Assembly: GCA_009692185.1 (NCBI GenBank)
Contig: SHZT01000001.1
Span: 124,001 to 188,000, forward strand
DNA: 64,000 nt
Origin: Gemmatimonadota bacterium
GTDB lineage: Bacteria; Gemmatimonadota; Gemmatimonadetes; Gemmatimonadales; GWC2-71-9
Direction: 5' to 3'
Positions 16,575 to 25,173 of this stretch are shown piece after piece. The notes under the pieces were generated by a model. The model worked only from the letters and a program-made list of their open reading frames with translations, searched no databases and was not told the DNA's origin. Made by a program: the position numbers and the translations under genes. Positions within the stretch are counted from its first letter, which is position 1, and each line of letters begins with the position of its first letter.

Positions 16575-17954
16575 TTATGGGCTGATCCGCTGAGACCACG
16601 CGGGCAGCCGTGCTTCTCCAATTCGGGTCACCTGACGCACACGGCCCGTATCGAGATCAATGATCCAGATTTGCCGGGAGCCCGTACGGTCGGAGACAAA
16701 AGCGAGATGCTGGCCGTCCGGCGCCCACGTAGGGTCTTCGTTCCGCCCAGCGCTGGTCAACTGGCGCACTCGGCGTGATGCCACGTCCATCACGAACACC
16801 TGCGGGCTGCCGGCGACGTCGCGATGAAACGCGACGCTGAGACCGTCGGGTGACCATTCCGGCGCGTTAGAGCTGCCCGTCATGCCGTAGTCGAACGGCG
16901 CGAACAATTCCTGGCCGGTCCCGTCGGCCGCCATGACGTAAATCTGCGGCAACCCGGGGCGCGTGGATACGAAAGCTATACGGCGCCCGTCAGGACTGAA
17001 CGTAGGTGACAGGTTATCCGAAAACCTACCTACGGTCAAGCGTTGCAAGCAACAGTCGGACGCGAGGTTATACGTATAGACGTCGGTCCCTTCGTCGCTG
17101 GATCGGCTGAACGCCAGGGTCGCACCGTCTGGCGAAAACGCCGCCGTGTAGTTCAGGAACTGACTGGTGGGCGGAACGAGCCGGCGCTCGCCGGTGACCA
17201 GGTCCATCAGGTAGATGGGCCCACGCCCAGCCTGGAATTCCGTGTACACCAGTCGGCGCCCTCCGGGTTCCCATCCGGGCGAAAGCGCCGTCATCCCCTC
17301 GGACGAGACCGGAAGCATGGCCGCCCCGTCCAGGTCAACCCGGTACGCCCGTCCCCGCTGGATGAACACCAGCCGCGTGGCGGAGACACCCGCCGTCCCG
17401 GCCGCCACCCGCACGACCTCGTCGCTCACCCGGTGCACCGCCATGCGGAACGCCGGGTCGGTGACCGTGCCCTGCGGCACCGAGAGCTGCCGACGGATCG
17501 TCTCGCCCTTCACGTCGTACACCGTCGCCGCCACGGCGCCGGTCGTGTCGTTGCGCCAGACATTGACCGCGTAGTCGGCGCCGAGGGCGGCATACAGGGG
17601 GTAGTTCACGAACAGTTCGAGCGGGGCGGCGGTAACACCAGTGGCAGTGGGACGGGGGCCCGCGGCACCGGGCGACAGCAGGCCGACGCTCAAGGAGTCA
17701 CCTCCGGGCAACGAGATCAGCTCGAACCGGTCACTGTAGTCGAGGTCCCGCAGCAGGATGGCGCGCGTCGAGTCGAGCAACTCGGTGTGTTTTCCCCCCA
17801 GCACAAGGACGCCGGGCCTCAAGCCCGGCGTGTAGGTAATCCCGATGCGGACGCCACGGTCCGCCGGCACGGTATCCTGGGCTCGGGCGGCCGCCGTAGT
17901 AGTGAGAGCCGCGAGGATCGCCAGCGGTGCGGACCGCCACACCCGGGGAATCAT
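16575..17954 (-). CDS. tolB: Tol-Pal translocation protein TolB
   Basis: A periplasmic beta-propeller that shuttles between Pal and TolA/outer-membrane proteins. The 459-residue protein has a signal peptide cleaved near ARA|QDT and an N-terminal TolB domain (about 30-175). Repeated propeller blades follow, with the family motif in each: FSPDGATLAFSRSSD, FSPDGRRIAFVSTRPG, WSPDGLSVAFHRD, WAPDGQHLAFVSDRTG. The ATG at 17954 overlaps the tolA/tonB stop as ATGA. The order tolQ-tolR-tolA-tolB-pal-cpoB is the canonical Tol-Pal operon. Confidence 0.95.
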   Translation of the reverse strand: MIPRVWRSAPLAILAALTTTAAARAQDTVPADRGVRIGITYTPGLRPGVLVLGGKHTELLDSTRAILLRDLDYSDRFELISLPGGDSLSVGLLSPGAAGPRPTATGVTAAPLELFVNYPLYAALGADYAVNVWRNDTTGAVAATVYDVKGETIRRQLSVPQGTVTDPAFRMAVHRVSDEVVRVAAGTAGVSATRLVFIQRGRAYRVDLDGAAMLPVSSEGMTALSPGWEPGGRRLVYTEFQAGRGPIYLMDLVTGERRLVPPTSQFLNYTAAFSPDGATLAFSRSSDEGTDVYTYNLASDCCLQRLTVGRFSDNLSPTFSPDGRRIAFVSTRPGLPQIYVMAADGTGQELFAPFDYGMTGSSNAPEWSPDGLSVAFHRDVAGSPQVFVMDVASRRVRQLTSAGRNEDPTWAPDGQHLAFVSDRTGSRQIWIIDLDTGRVRQVTRIGEARLPAWSQRISP

Positions 17955-18661
17955 CTCGCGGCCGACGGGTTAAAGAAGAAACTCACCGGGAGCACATCGG
18001 CGGGATACCCGTCCGGCAGCTGGCCGAACGCATGCGCCGTGCTGGCGGCTTCCACGGCTCCCTGGGCCTCAAGATCGAACGCGAAATTCCCCGACCGCCG
18101 CACGAACTGCAGGCCCGAGACCGATCCATCCCGGTGCACCAGGAACAGGACCTCCGCCTGCAGGATCACGTTCTCGGTGGGACGCTGCCAGCGCCGATAG
18201 ACCTGGGCTACGAGGTTTCGGAGATACTCGGGGAACGGAAACTCGACCCCGCTCGTCTTCACCGTGGCCACATCGGAGCCGGTGGACGGCTTCTCGCCGG
18301 GGGCGGGCGCCACGTTCGGCGTCGTCCGGGGGGCTGGCTCACGCTTGACGTCGGGCTTGGCTTCCTTGGGTGGCGGGGTCTTGGCGACCGAGGTCTTCTT
18401 CGGCTGGACGACCTTCTTCGGAACCGGCACCGGCTGGGCCGCCGGGCGCTCGACGGCTTCGGGAGCCCGCTTCGCCGCCGGGTCGGGCAAGGGAGCCGCG
18501 ACCAATTCCACCTTGTAGACCGGCGGCGGCAGTCGTCGCGGAGTGGCCCCCGGCATCCAGATGGCCGCCCCGGCCAGCACGTGGAGCGCCATGGTGGCGG
18601 CCCACGCGAGCGCGTCACCCGTGAGGGAACGCGACGCCGACTGGCGGCGCGGATGCCTCAC
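17951..18661 (-). CDS. TolA/TonB-family energy transducer
   Basis: Links the TolQR proton channel to the outer membrane. The 236-residue protein has an N-terminal membrane anchor (about residues 17-37, LAWAATMALHVLAGAAIW), a Pro/Lys/Ala-rich periplasmic extension (VPKKVVQPKK, KTPPPKEAKPDVKREP), and a C-terminal TonB/TolA globular domain. That domain contains YLRNLVAQVYRRWQRP, VLFLVHRDGSVSGLQFVRRSG and AFDLEAQGAVEAA. The genomic position assigns it as TolA, although the C-terminal fold reads as TonB-C. It starts with a GTG at 18661 that overlaps the tolR stop (GTGA). Confidence 0.88.
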   Translation of the reverse strand: MRHPRRQSASRSLTGDALAWAATMALHVLAGAAIWMPGATPRRLPPPVYKVELVAAPLPDPAAKRAPEAVERPAAQPVPVPKKVVQPKKTSVAKTPPPKEAKPDVKREPAPRTTPNVAPAPGEKPSTGSDVATVKTSGVEFPFPEYLRNLVAQVYRRWQRPTENVILQAEVLFLVHRDGSVSGLQFVRRSGNFAFDLEAQGAVEAASTAHAFGQLPDGYPADVLPVSFFFNPSAAR

Positions 18662-19077
18662 TGCTGGATCTCCTCCTCTTCCGCGACAAGGCCGATATCG
18701 TTGACCCCCGCCGCGCGCATCGTCGCGAGGACGCGCACGACCTTGCCGTAATCCACCCGCCGGTCGGCGCGGAGATACACACCGCGCGCGCCGCGCGAGG
18801 TGGCCAGGGCGGGAAACGCAGCCCGGAAATCGTCGAACGTGAGCGGGGCTTCGTCCACGAAAATCCGGCCGGCCTGGTCAATCGAGACCACCAACCCTTC
18901 CTTGGGCTGGATCGGCCTGGCCTCGCCACGGGGCAACTGCACGTCCACCCCGCCCTGCATGATCGGCGCGGTGATCATGAAGACGATCAACAGCACGAAC
19001 GCCACGTCCACGAGCGCGGTCACGTTGATGTCCGCGTTCGGCAACAACCGGCGCCCGCTCCTCAAGCCGCCGAGCAT
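18658..19077 (-). CDS. tolR: Biopolymer transport protein TolR/ExbD
   Basis: A subunit of the inner-membrane proton-driven motor with TolQ. The 139-residue protein has one membrane helix (about 18-38) containing the essential Asp (NVTALVDVAFVLLIVFMIT) and a small periplasmic domain (VYLRADRRVDYGKVVRVLATM). The frame extends far upstream over tolQ, but the ATG at 19077 begins 2 nt after the tolQ stop and gives the family length. Confidence 0.95.
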   Translation of the reverse strand: MLGGLRSGRRLLPNADINVTALVDVAFVLLIVFMITAPIMQGGVDVQLPRGEARPIQPKEGLVVSIDQAGRIFVDEAPLTFDDFRAAFPALATSRGARGVYLRADRRVDYGKVVRVLATMRAAGVNDIGLVAEEEEIQQ

Positions 19078-19079
19078 GC

Positions 19080-19823
19080 CTAGAGCCGCCCCTCCCGGGC
19101 CATGGTGCCGATGATCTCGTAGGCGAACCCCTCGAGTTCTCCTTCGTACACCCCGAGCCGGCTCACGAATATGTTGTAGGCGATTACCGCCGGAATTGCG
19201 ACCGCGAGCCCCGCAACGGTCGTGACCAGCGCCTCGGCTACGCCCGGCGCTACCGCTCCGATGTTGCCGGACCCGTGCGTGGCAATACCGATGAACGCAT
19301 CCATGACCCCGAGCACCGTCCCGAGCAGCCCGAGCAGCGGACTTATCGATCCGATGGTCGCCAGCCACGGTATGAGCCGGGCGATCAGGTCGCGTTCCGC
19401 CGCGATCTCCTTGGCAAAGACCATGCGGAGTACTTCCACCTGGGTGGCGGTCAGGGCGGTCGTCGGCCGGGCGAGCGCCCCGCTGGGACGCTCGCCGCCG
19501 CCGCCCGCCGTCGGAAGGCCGGTGCGATTCAAGTCAGAGAAGAAATTCACGCCCTCGCGGAGGAGCCGGGCATAGGGAGAACCCGGGAGCTTCATGGCGG
19601 CGTGGTAGGCCTCCTGCAGGGTCCCGGTGCGCTCGAGCTCGGCGAACAGGCGGTCCCCCTGGCGCCGCACCCGGCGGAATTGCCACCACTTCAGCACGAT
19701 CAGGAACCAGCTGAAGACGGAGAAGACCCCGATAACGACGAGGACAACCTTGGTGGCGGTGCTGGACGTGGCGACCAGCTCCCAGGGAGTGGTCGGAATC
19801 GCCTTTCCCACCTGGAGGAGCAT
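19080..19823 (-). CDS. tolQ: Biopolymer transport protein TolQ/ExbB
   Basis: The three-helix inner-membrane motor subunit that conducts protons with TolR. The 247-residue protein shows the first helix (about 25-45, VVLVVIGVFSVFSWFLIVL). It then has the paired helices with the typical LATIGSISPLLGLLGTVLGVM and GVAEALVTTVAGLAVAIPAVIAYN segments. The ATG at 19823 shares its A with the upstream TGA (TGATG), so translation is coupled to the epimerase gene. Confidence 0.95.
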   Translation of the reverse strand: MLLQVGKAIPTTPWELVATSSTATKVVLVVIGVFSVFSWFLIVLKWWQFRRVRRQGDRLFAELERTGTLQEAYHAAMKLPGSPYARLLREGVNFFSDLNRTGLPTAGGGGERPSGALARPTTALTATQVEVLRMVFAKEIAAERDLIARLIPWLATIGSISPLLGLLGTVLGVMDAFIGIATHGSGNIGAVAPGVAEALVTTVAGLAVAIPAVIAYNIFVSRLGVYEGELEGFAYEIIGTMAREGRL

Positions 19824-20773
19824 CACGCGGCCGCCTGCGAGGACATCCAGTCGTAGGTACGGCGGAGGCCCTCGGCCAGGCTCACCTCGGGCACCCATCC
19901 CCATACGCGCGAGGCGCGCGCCGGGTCTACCGCGCTCCGGCGCAGTTCGCCGGCACGAGCCGGCGCATGACGCACCGGCGCGCGCTTGCCCGTCGCATCC
20001 AGCAGGGTGGCAACCAATCGATTCACGCTGATCTCCTGTCCGGTTCCGATGTTCACGGCTACATCGTCGAGGAATCGCAACGGTGGTACGGGTTGGGTGG
20101 ACGCGAGCAGGTTCGCTCGGGCCACGTCGCCGGCATAGACGTAGTCCCGCGTTTGCTCTCCATCGCCATACACGGTGAGCCCTTCCCCGTTCCGCACCCG
20201 GCTGCTGAATATGGCCACCACGCCGGCTTCGCCGTGCGGATTCTGCCGCGGCCCGTAGACGTTGGCATAGCGGAGGTTCACCACTTCCAGCCCGTACAGC
20301 TGGGCGTAAGCGGTGAGGTAGTACTCCGACGCGAGCTTCGAGACGCCGTACGGAGAGACCGGCAATTTCGGGGCTTCCTCCGGGTGCGGCAGGCGATCGG
20401 ATTCGCCGTACACGACGCCGCCGGACGAGGCGAAGACCACGCGCCGCACGCCACCCGCCCGGGCGCCCTCGAGCAGGTTGAGCAGGCCGTCCAGGTTGAT
20501 GCGCGCGTCCCGTCGCGGGTCGGCCACCGACACGCGCACGTCCATTTGGGCCGCGTGATGATTGAGAATGTCGAAGCCCGAAGCGGCAACGCTGCGTGCT
20601 TCATCAGAGCAAATGTCGCACCGGACGAACCGCACGCCCTTCGGCATGTTCTCGATCCGCCCCGACGACAGGTCGTCAATCACGGTCACGTCGAACCCGA
20701 ACTCGACGTAGCGCTCCGCGATGTGGGACCCGATGAACCCCGCGCCGCCGGTCAGCAAGACGCGGCGCGTCAT
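19823..20773 (-). CDS. NAD-dependent nucleotide-sugar epimerase (extended SDR, GalE-like)
   Basis: An extended short-chain dehydrogenase of 316 residues that probably epimerises a UDP-sugar at C4. The N-terminal NAD-binding motif is GGAGFIGSHI, the catalytic triad region shows SSGGVVYG and YGVSKLASEYY (Tyr and Lys), and NLRYANVYGPRQNP follows. The substrate cannot be set from the sequence. It overlaps hemA by 4 nt and tolQ by 1 nt, so it is locked into the hemA-tol operon, an unexpected place for a sugar epimerase. UDP-glucose 4-epimerase or UDP-GlcNAc epimerase are both possible. Confidence 0.88.
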   Translation of the reverse strand: MTRRVLLTGGAGFIGSHIAERYVEFGFDVTVIDDLSSGRIENMPKGVRFVRCDICSDEARSVAASGFDILNHHAAQMDVRVSVADPRRDARINLDGLLNLLEGARAGGVRRVVFASSGGVVYGESDRLPHPEEAPKLPVSPYGVSKLASEYYLTAYAQLYGLEVVNLRYANVYGPRQNPHGEAGVVAIFSSRVRNGEGLTVYGDGEQTRDYVYAGDVARANLLASTQPVPPLRFLDDVAVNIGTGQEISVNRLVATLLDATGKRAPVRHAPARAGELRRSAVDPARASRVWGWVPEVSLAEGLRRTYDWMSSQAAA

Positions 20774-22083
20774 TCGTCGTGCTTCTCCGGTTCGGAGGGC
20801 GCCGGTTCACCGCCCAGCTCGAACAGGTAGCGGATCGTCTCCGCTAGCTGGGCGGGGTGGCCGTTGCCGGCGGCGGCCCGCAAGCGCGTGGAGGGACCGT
20901 GCAGGAACTTGTTCATGAGCGCCTTGGTGAGGTGTTCCACCCGCTCGCGGTCGGCGGCGGGCAGGTGGTCCAGCTTTCGCAGGGCCCGCGCCAGTTCCGC
21001 CGTTCGCAGTTCTTCCATGCGGTCCCGCAGGGCGCGCACGGAATCCACCACGCCACGGCCGGCGTACCACTCCCAGAAGAAGTCCACTTCCTCGTCCACG
21101 ATCCGCTCGGCCGCGGGGAGGGCACGCTTGCGTTCGCCGATGGTCTGCGCGGCGACCTCCTGGAGATCGTCGATGTCGTACAGAAAAACGTTGTCCAGCT
21201 TCCCGACCTCGGGGTCTACGTCGCGCGGAACGGCAATATCCAGGATGCAAAGGGGCCGCCCGTTGCCACGCGCGCGGATCGCGGCGCCGACCCGCTCGAC
21301 CGTGACAATGGCATGCGGTGCCGCCGTCGAGCAGATGACCAGGTCCATGTCCTTGAAGAGGGGCCACGCGTGATCGAGCTCCACGGCCTGGCCGCCCAGC
21401 CGCGAGGTGATCTGCAGGGCGCGATCCATGTTCCGGTGGGCCGCGACCGTCGGCAGGACGCCCTCTCCTACCAGGAGGGTGATCGCGAGCTCGGACATGT
21501 CGCCGGTGCCGAGCACGAGCCCGCGTTTGCCCGCCAGGGCGCTGAAGATCTTCTTGGCGAGGTCAACGCACGCCGAGGGCACGGATGCCGAGCCCGTGCC
21601 GAGCGTGGTTTCCGACCGCACCCGGCCGCCCGCCGTCAGCGCCGACTGGAACAACCGGTGCAGGATCGGGCCGGAGAATGGCTTGGCCATGTCCCAGGCA
21701 TCACGGACCTGGCCCTGGATCTGCGATTCCCCCACCACCAGGGAATCAAGACCGGCCGCAACGCGAATCAGGTGCCGCGCGGCGTCGCGATCCCGCAATA
21801 CATACGCATACGAATCGACCGGCTGGCCCGTCCGCGCGGCTGCCCGGCTCCAGACCTCGTCCAGGATCGGCGACCCGGGATCCGCGAGATAGAACTCGGT
21901 GCGGTTGCAGGTCGTCAGCAGGGCGACGCCGGAACCACCACCGGCCGCGGCGAGGTCGGCCACCACCTGGGGAACGTCGCGTTCGGGCCATGCCAGGCGC
22001 TCCCGCACCTCGATCGGCGCGGTGCGATAGCTCAGCCCGATGACCATCAGGCCCGGTGTCGTTCCGTCGGCGTGGCTGGCCAT
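20770..22083 (-). CDS. hemA: Glutamyl-tRNA reductase
   Basis: Reduces glutamyl-tRNA to glutamate-1-semialdehyde, the committed step of the C5 tetrapyrrole pathway. The 437-residue protein has the catalytic Cys in LLTTCNRTEFYL, the VVGESQIQGQVRDAW motif, the NADPH domain (VLGTGDMSELA) and a C-terminal helical dimerisation domain (about 320-425). The ATG at 22083 is 2 nt after the ccsA stop; Met13 (MVIGLSYRT) is an alternative start. Reading further upstream would only cross ccsA. The Cys, Ser and His ligands expected of an active enzyme are present. Confidence 0.95.
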   Translation of the reverse strand: MASHADGTTPGLMVIGLSYRTAPIEVRERLAWPERDVPQVVADLAAAGGGSGVALLTTCNRTEFYLADPGSPILDEVWSRAAARTGQPVDSYAYVLRDRDAARHLIRVAAGLDSLVVGESQIQGQVRDAWDMAKPFSGPILHRLFQSALTAGGRVRSETTLGTGSASVPSACVDLAKKIFSALAGKRGLVLGTGDMSELAITLLVGEGVLPTVAAHRNMDRALQITSRLGGQAVELDHAWPLFKDMDLVICSTAAPHAIVTVERVGAAIRARGNGRPLCILDIAVPRDVDPEVGKLDNVFLYDIDDLQEVAAQTIGERKRALPAAERIVDEEVDFFWEWYAGRGVVDSVRALRDRMEELRTAELARALRKLDHLPAADRERVEHLTKALMNKFLHGPSTRLRAAAGNGHPAQLAETIRYLFELGGEPAPSEPEKHDE

Positions 22084-22085
22084 GG

Positions 22086-22904
22086 CTACAGGAACCGGCC
22101 GCCGGCGCCCGCGACGAAAAGCACCAGGTAGGTCGTCGCCACCGCGAAGAACCCGAGGACCGATGCCAGCGCCGCGCGGCGACCTTTCAGGAAGCCCCGA
22201 AACCGGAGTGCCGCGATCGTGCCGAGGATCATCCAGGACAACAGGCCCCAGACGAGATGCGCCGAACGCGCTCCCCCGGTGGAGGCGGCCTGCCCGAGGT
22301 ACCCCGCGGCGAGAACGATGCCAATGGTGAGTACTGGAAAGCCCACGACCAGCGCCAGGTGATTCAGCCGGTCCAGTTGCTCGAGTGGCGGGAGGAACTG
22401 GAACAGCACGCCAAACTGCCGCCGCTTGAGCACCCGGTGCTGGACCAGGTACAGGGCGGCGGCGGCGAATGACAGGGCCATCAGGGCGACGCCGAGCAGG
22501 CTCGAGCCGGCGTGAATGACAAACCACGCGCCGTCTTCCCGGGGGGACAGGGGCGCGGGCCCGAACCCGCTCGCCAGGGCCGCGGCCATGACCCCAACGA
22601 CCAAGGGCCCCGCTACCAGGGCGATGGCGTTCTCGCGCGTGAGCCACTGGATGCCGAGCGCCAGCAGGCCCAGCAGGAACGCCAGCGAAGAGAGAGACGG
22701 GGCCACGCCGGCCAACGGAAGCGAACCAGACGCCCGGACGTAGGCCATGAGCCCGGCGAAGTGGGCGACAACGGCGACGCCCGTCAGGACGAGGGGAACC
22801 GAGCCGGGTGCGGGAGCTTCGCGGAGCTTGAGAAAGGGAACGGCGACGACGGCAACCGTGAGACCGTAGCAGGCCAGCGCAACAAAATGGAGTTGTGTGA
22901 ACAC
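22086..22904 (-). CDS. CcsA/HemX-family cytochrome c assembly membrane protein
   Basis: A 272-residue inner-membrane protein with about eight helices. It has the CcsA-type segment WFVIHAGSSLLGVALMALSFAAAALYL and the heme-handling type region around ARSAHLVWGLLSWMILG. Such proteins either deliver haem for cytochrome c maturation or, as HemX, modulate HemA levels; the position directly before hemA favours the HemX-like name. The start is a GTG at 22904, 22 nt after the LysM gene. No ccsB/resB partner is visible here. Confidence 0.85.
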   Translation of the reverse strand: MFTQLHFVALACYGLTVAVVAVPFLKLREAPAPGSVPLVLTGVAVVAHFAGLMAYVRASGSLPLAGVAPSLSSLAFLLGLLALGIQWLTRENAIALVAGPLVVGVMAAALASGFGPAPLSPREDGAWFVIHAGSSLLGVALMALSFAAAALYLVQHRVLKRRQFGVLFQFLPPLEQLDRLNHLALVVGFPVLTIGIVLAAGYLGQAASTGGARSAHLVWGLLSWMILGTIAALRFRGFLKGRRAALASVLGFFAVATTYLVLFVAGAGGRFL

Positions 22905-22926
22905 ACGGCCCAGCCCGCGAGGGGCT

Positions 22927-24162
22927 TTACGACGGCATCTTGCGAATGAGTCGCACGGGTGCGCCCGGCCGGAGCCCCAGGTCGCCGACCTTGGTCACGA
23001 CGCCCGACGCGGATCGCTGCCGCACGTGTACGATCTGCAGGATGCCAACCTGCTGGAGCGGCGTTTCCGCGGATGCCCCGGGCGGATTCGGCTTCAGCAC
23101 CTCGAACACGTCGCCGAGGCTGACGCCGTCGTTCCGGCCCTTGTCGATGAACAGGACGGCCTGGTCCGCCGGCAGCTGGTGCGAATCGCGCCCGACGATC
23201 ACCGCGCCCATCAACCCATTCTCGATGGGCGAGGGCCCGGCGGACCCCTGGGTGCGGAACGGTTCGAGCGGCATGGCGACCTGGTCCGTCGCCACGCGGG
23301 ACCACTGCGAGAGGATGTCCGCCACGACGCGTCGCCCCACCACTTCCCGCACCCGGACCATGCCGGTAGGGATGACCCCCCGCCCCCATCGGGGCACTTC
23401 CCGGCCCAGTGTCGCGACCAGGAGTGAGTCACCGATGTGATAGGACGAGCCTTCCGGCGCCTTGAGTTCAATCGACTCGAAGATCCGCGCCGACGTGATA
23501 CTGGTCAGGCTTCCCATGGTTGCCTTGCCCGAGGCGCCAATGACCTCGGCCCAAGGCAGCTGGTCTTCCTCGGTAAGGAACCCCGAGCCGTAAAACTGGC
23601 CTGGAAGCACGCCGCGGGGCCTGGTGGACGCGCTACCGGTAAAGCCGGATGCGCGTCGCGAAGCGGCCCGACTCGTGAAGACCGTCGGAGTGCCTTCGCC
23701 CGGAGGGGGCGGCGGCGGCAATTCGGAAGCCGCAACCGACGGACGCTCGACTGCCGGAGCAGAATCAGGAGTGGCAGGCGGCGGGCCGGCCATTGGCTGG
23801 GCGACGACGGTGTCGCCTGGCGCAGGCGGCTGCACCGTAACGCGTTCGGCGGAGCCCGTATCGCCGGGCTGAGCCGCTACCGGCTCCACCTGCGCGGCGA
23901 TTTCCACGCCGGCGCCAAGCTGGAGCTCCTCACCGGGATAGATCCAGTGAGGGTCCTCGACCACCATGGTGTTGAGACGGTAAATCGCCGGCCACATGAG
24001 CGGATCGCCCAGGTAGCGCTCGGCAAGTGTCCAGAGAGTCTCACCCGTTTGGACGACGTGTGTCCGTCCCTGCGGATCCTGAGCCTCGGCCCGGCCCACA
24101 ACGAGGGCCAGACCGAGCGCCGCAAAGGTCAGGTTAGAACGGCAGGTCATCATCCTCCTCAT
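22927..24162 (-). CDS. Secreted LysM-domain protein
   Basis: A periplasmic or cell-wall-binding protein of 411 residues. A signal peptide (MRRMMTCRSNLTF, cleavage near RAEA|QDP) precedes one LysM motif (about 30-80: HVVQTGETLWTLAERYLGDP, then VEDPHWIYPGEEL). A Pro/Ala-rich linker (about 85-160) and a C-terminal domain of about 240 residues of unknown type follow; the C-terminal part contains LFIDKGRNDGVSLGDVFEV. I chose the ATG at 24162; ATGs at 24153 and 24150 are also possible. The gene starts inside the last 29 nt of ssb. Peptidoglycan binding follows from LysM; the rest is unassigned. Confidence 0.82.
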   Translation of the reverse strand: MRRMMTCRSNLTFAALGLALVVGRAEAQDPQGRTHVVQTGETLWTLAERYLGDPLMWPAIYRLNTMVVEDPHWIYPGEELQLGAGVEIAAQVEPVAAQPGDTGSAERVTVQPPAPGDTVVAQPMAGPPPATPDSAPAVERPSVAASELPPPPPPGEGTPTVFTSRAASRRASGFTGSASTRPRGVLPGQFYGSGFLTEEDQLPWAEVIGASGKATMGSLTSITSARIFESIELKAPEGSSYHIGDSLLVATLGREVPRWGRGVIPTGMVRVREVVGRRVVADILSQWSRVATDQVAMPLEPFRTQGSAGPSPIENGLMGAVIVGRDSHQLPADQAVLFIDKGRNDGVSLGDVFEVLKPNPPGASAETPLQQVGILQIVHVRQRSASGVVTKVGDLGLRPGAPVRLIRKMPS

Positions 24163-24619
24163 CGAGCGCCTCGGGAAAGTCGTCGAATGACTCGGACTTT
24201 GCTTCGGCGACGGCCGGCTGAACCGCGCGCCCCCCACCCCGCGGGGACTCCGCGCCGTTATCCGCCCCACCCTTGCCTCCGAGCATCAGCACCTCGTCGG
24301 CATTGATCTCGGTGCTGTACCGCGTCTTTCCCTCTTTGTCTTCCCATGTCCGGTACTCGATTCGCCCGCTCACGTACACGCGATCGCCCTTCTTCATGTA
24401 CTTCTCGGCGATGTCCGCGAGACCCGTGCCCTTCTTGTTATTCCACAGCACCACGCGGTGCCATTCGGTCTTTTCTTGGCGTTCGCCGGCCTGGTTGTTC
24501 CACTGCCGGCTGGTGGCCACTGACAGTGTCGCTACCCGCGCCCCATTTGCTGTGCTCCGGACCTCCGGGTCTGTCCCCAAATTTCCGATCAACATGACCT
24601 TGTTCAGACTGCGGCTCAC
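24134..24619 (-). CDS. ssb: Single-stranded DNA-binding protein
   Basis: Coats single-stranded DNA in replication and repair and recruits partners through its acidic tip. The 161-residue protein has the OB fold (LNKVMLIGNLGTDPEVRSTANG, WHRVVLW, YVSGRIEYRTW), a Gly-rich linker and the C-terminal DDDLPF tip. It starts with a GTG at 24619 preceded by GGAGG at 5 nt. A near-consensus promoter (24661-24689) lies upstream, making it the first gene of the long envelope operon. Confidence 0.97.
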   Translation of the reverse strand: MSRSLNKVMLIGNLGTDPEVRSTANGARVATLSVATSRQWNNQAGERQEKTEWHRVVLWNNKKGTGLADIAEKYMKKGDRVYVSGRIEYRTWEDKEGKTRYSTEINADEVLMLGGKGGADNGAESPRGGGRAVQPAVAEAKSESFDDFPEALDEEDDDLPF

Positions 24620-24660
24620 AAAGACCTCCGAAGACCTGGTGTGGGACCCGGACGGCGGAA

Positions 24661-24689
24661 ACTATAGGGGCTTTAAGTCCTTTTGTCAA
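24661..24689 (-). promoter_or_regulatory. Near-consensus sigma-70 promoter of the ssb-to-tatC/lptD run
   Basis: On the minus strand TTGACA (24689-24684), a 17-nt spacer and TATAGT (24666-24661). Transcription would start about 35 nt before the ssb GTG. It is the best housekeeping-type promoter in the window, and the 12 genes downstream show no gap above 25 nt. Confidence 0.85.
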
Positions 24690-24714
24690 CCAAAGATACG
24701 CGATTAGGACCGTA

Positions 24715-25173
24715 TTATTTCGGACCTTTTTGGGGCCCAATTCGGCGGGTCATTATGACCGCATCCTCAGGTGGCCGGTCGTAGTACCGGGCCCGCCTTC
24801 CCTGCTCCTCAAACCCGAACTTTCGGTAGAAGGCCTGGGCCTCCTCGTTCGCGGCCCGGACCTCCAGGTAGACAATCCGGCCCCCGACGGCATAGAACCC
24901 CGCGAGCGCGGCCTCGAGAATGCTCCCGGCTACTCCCCGCCGCCGATGGTCGGCGTGGACGGCGAGGTTCAGGACCTCCGCCTCGTCAGCAGCCACCCGT
25001 CCAAAGAGATAGGCGATCACGTGCCCCCGGAACTCGACCACCCAGGACGTGTCGTTGAAGAGGTTGACGAAGAACGACTGCGGCCAGGGGTCGGAAAAAG
25101 AAACCCCTTCGATCTCCAGGATATCCTGGAGATCCACCTCAGCCGCCCGTCGCACCCGGAAGGGCACGTCCAT
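24715..25173 (-). CDS. rimI: Ribosomal-protein-alanine N-acetyltransferase-like GNAT protein
   Basis: A GNAT acetyltransferase that in other bacteria acetylates the N-terminal Ala of ribosomal protein S18. The 152-residue protein has the acetyl-CoA pyrophosphate loop NLAVHADHRRRGVAGSILEA and the later EVRAANEEAQAFYRKFGFEE motif. The ATG at 25173 lies inside the last 35 nt of tsaB. The tsaE-tsaB-rimI order is common, which supports the name. Confidence 0.88.
   Translation of the reverse strand: MDVPFRVRRAAEVDLQDILEIEGVSFSDPWPQSFFVNLFNDTSWVVEFRGHVIAYLFGRVAADEAEVLNLAVHADHRRRGVAGSILEAALAGFYAVGGRIVYLEVRAANEEAQAFYRKFGFEEQGRRARYYDRPPEDAVIMTRRIGPQKGPK

Noticed and set aside
22084-22647. An N-terminal extension of hemA by about 190 codons
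   Set aside because: It reads through ccsA in another frame; the ATG at 22083 sits 2 nt after the ccsA stop and gives the family length.
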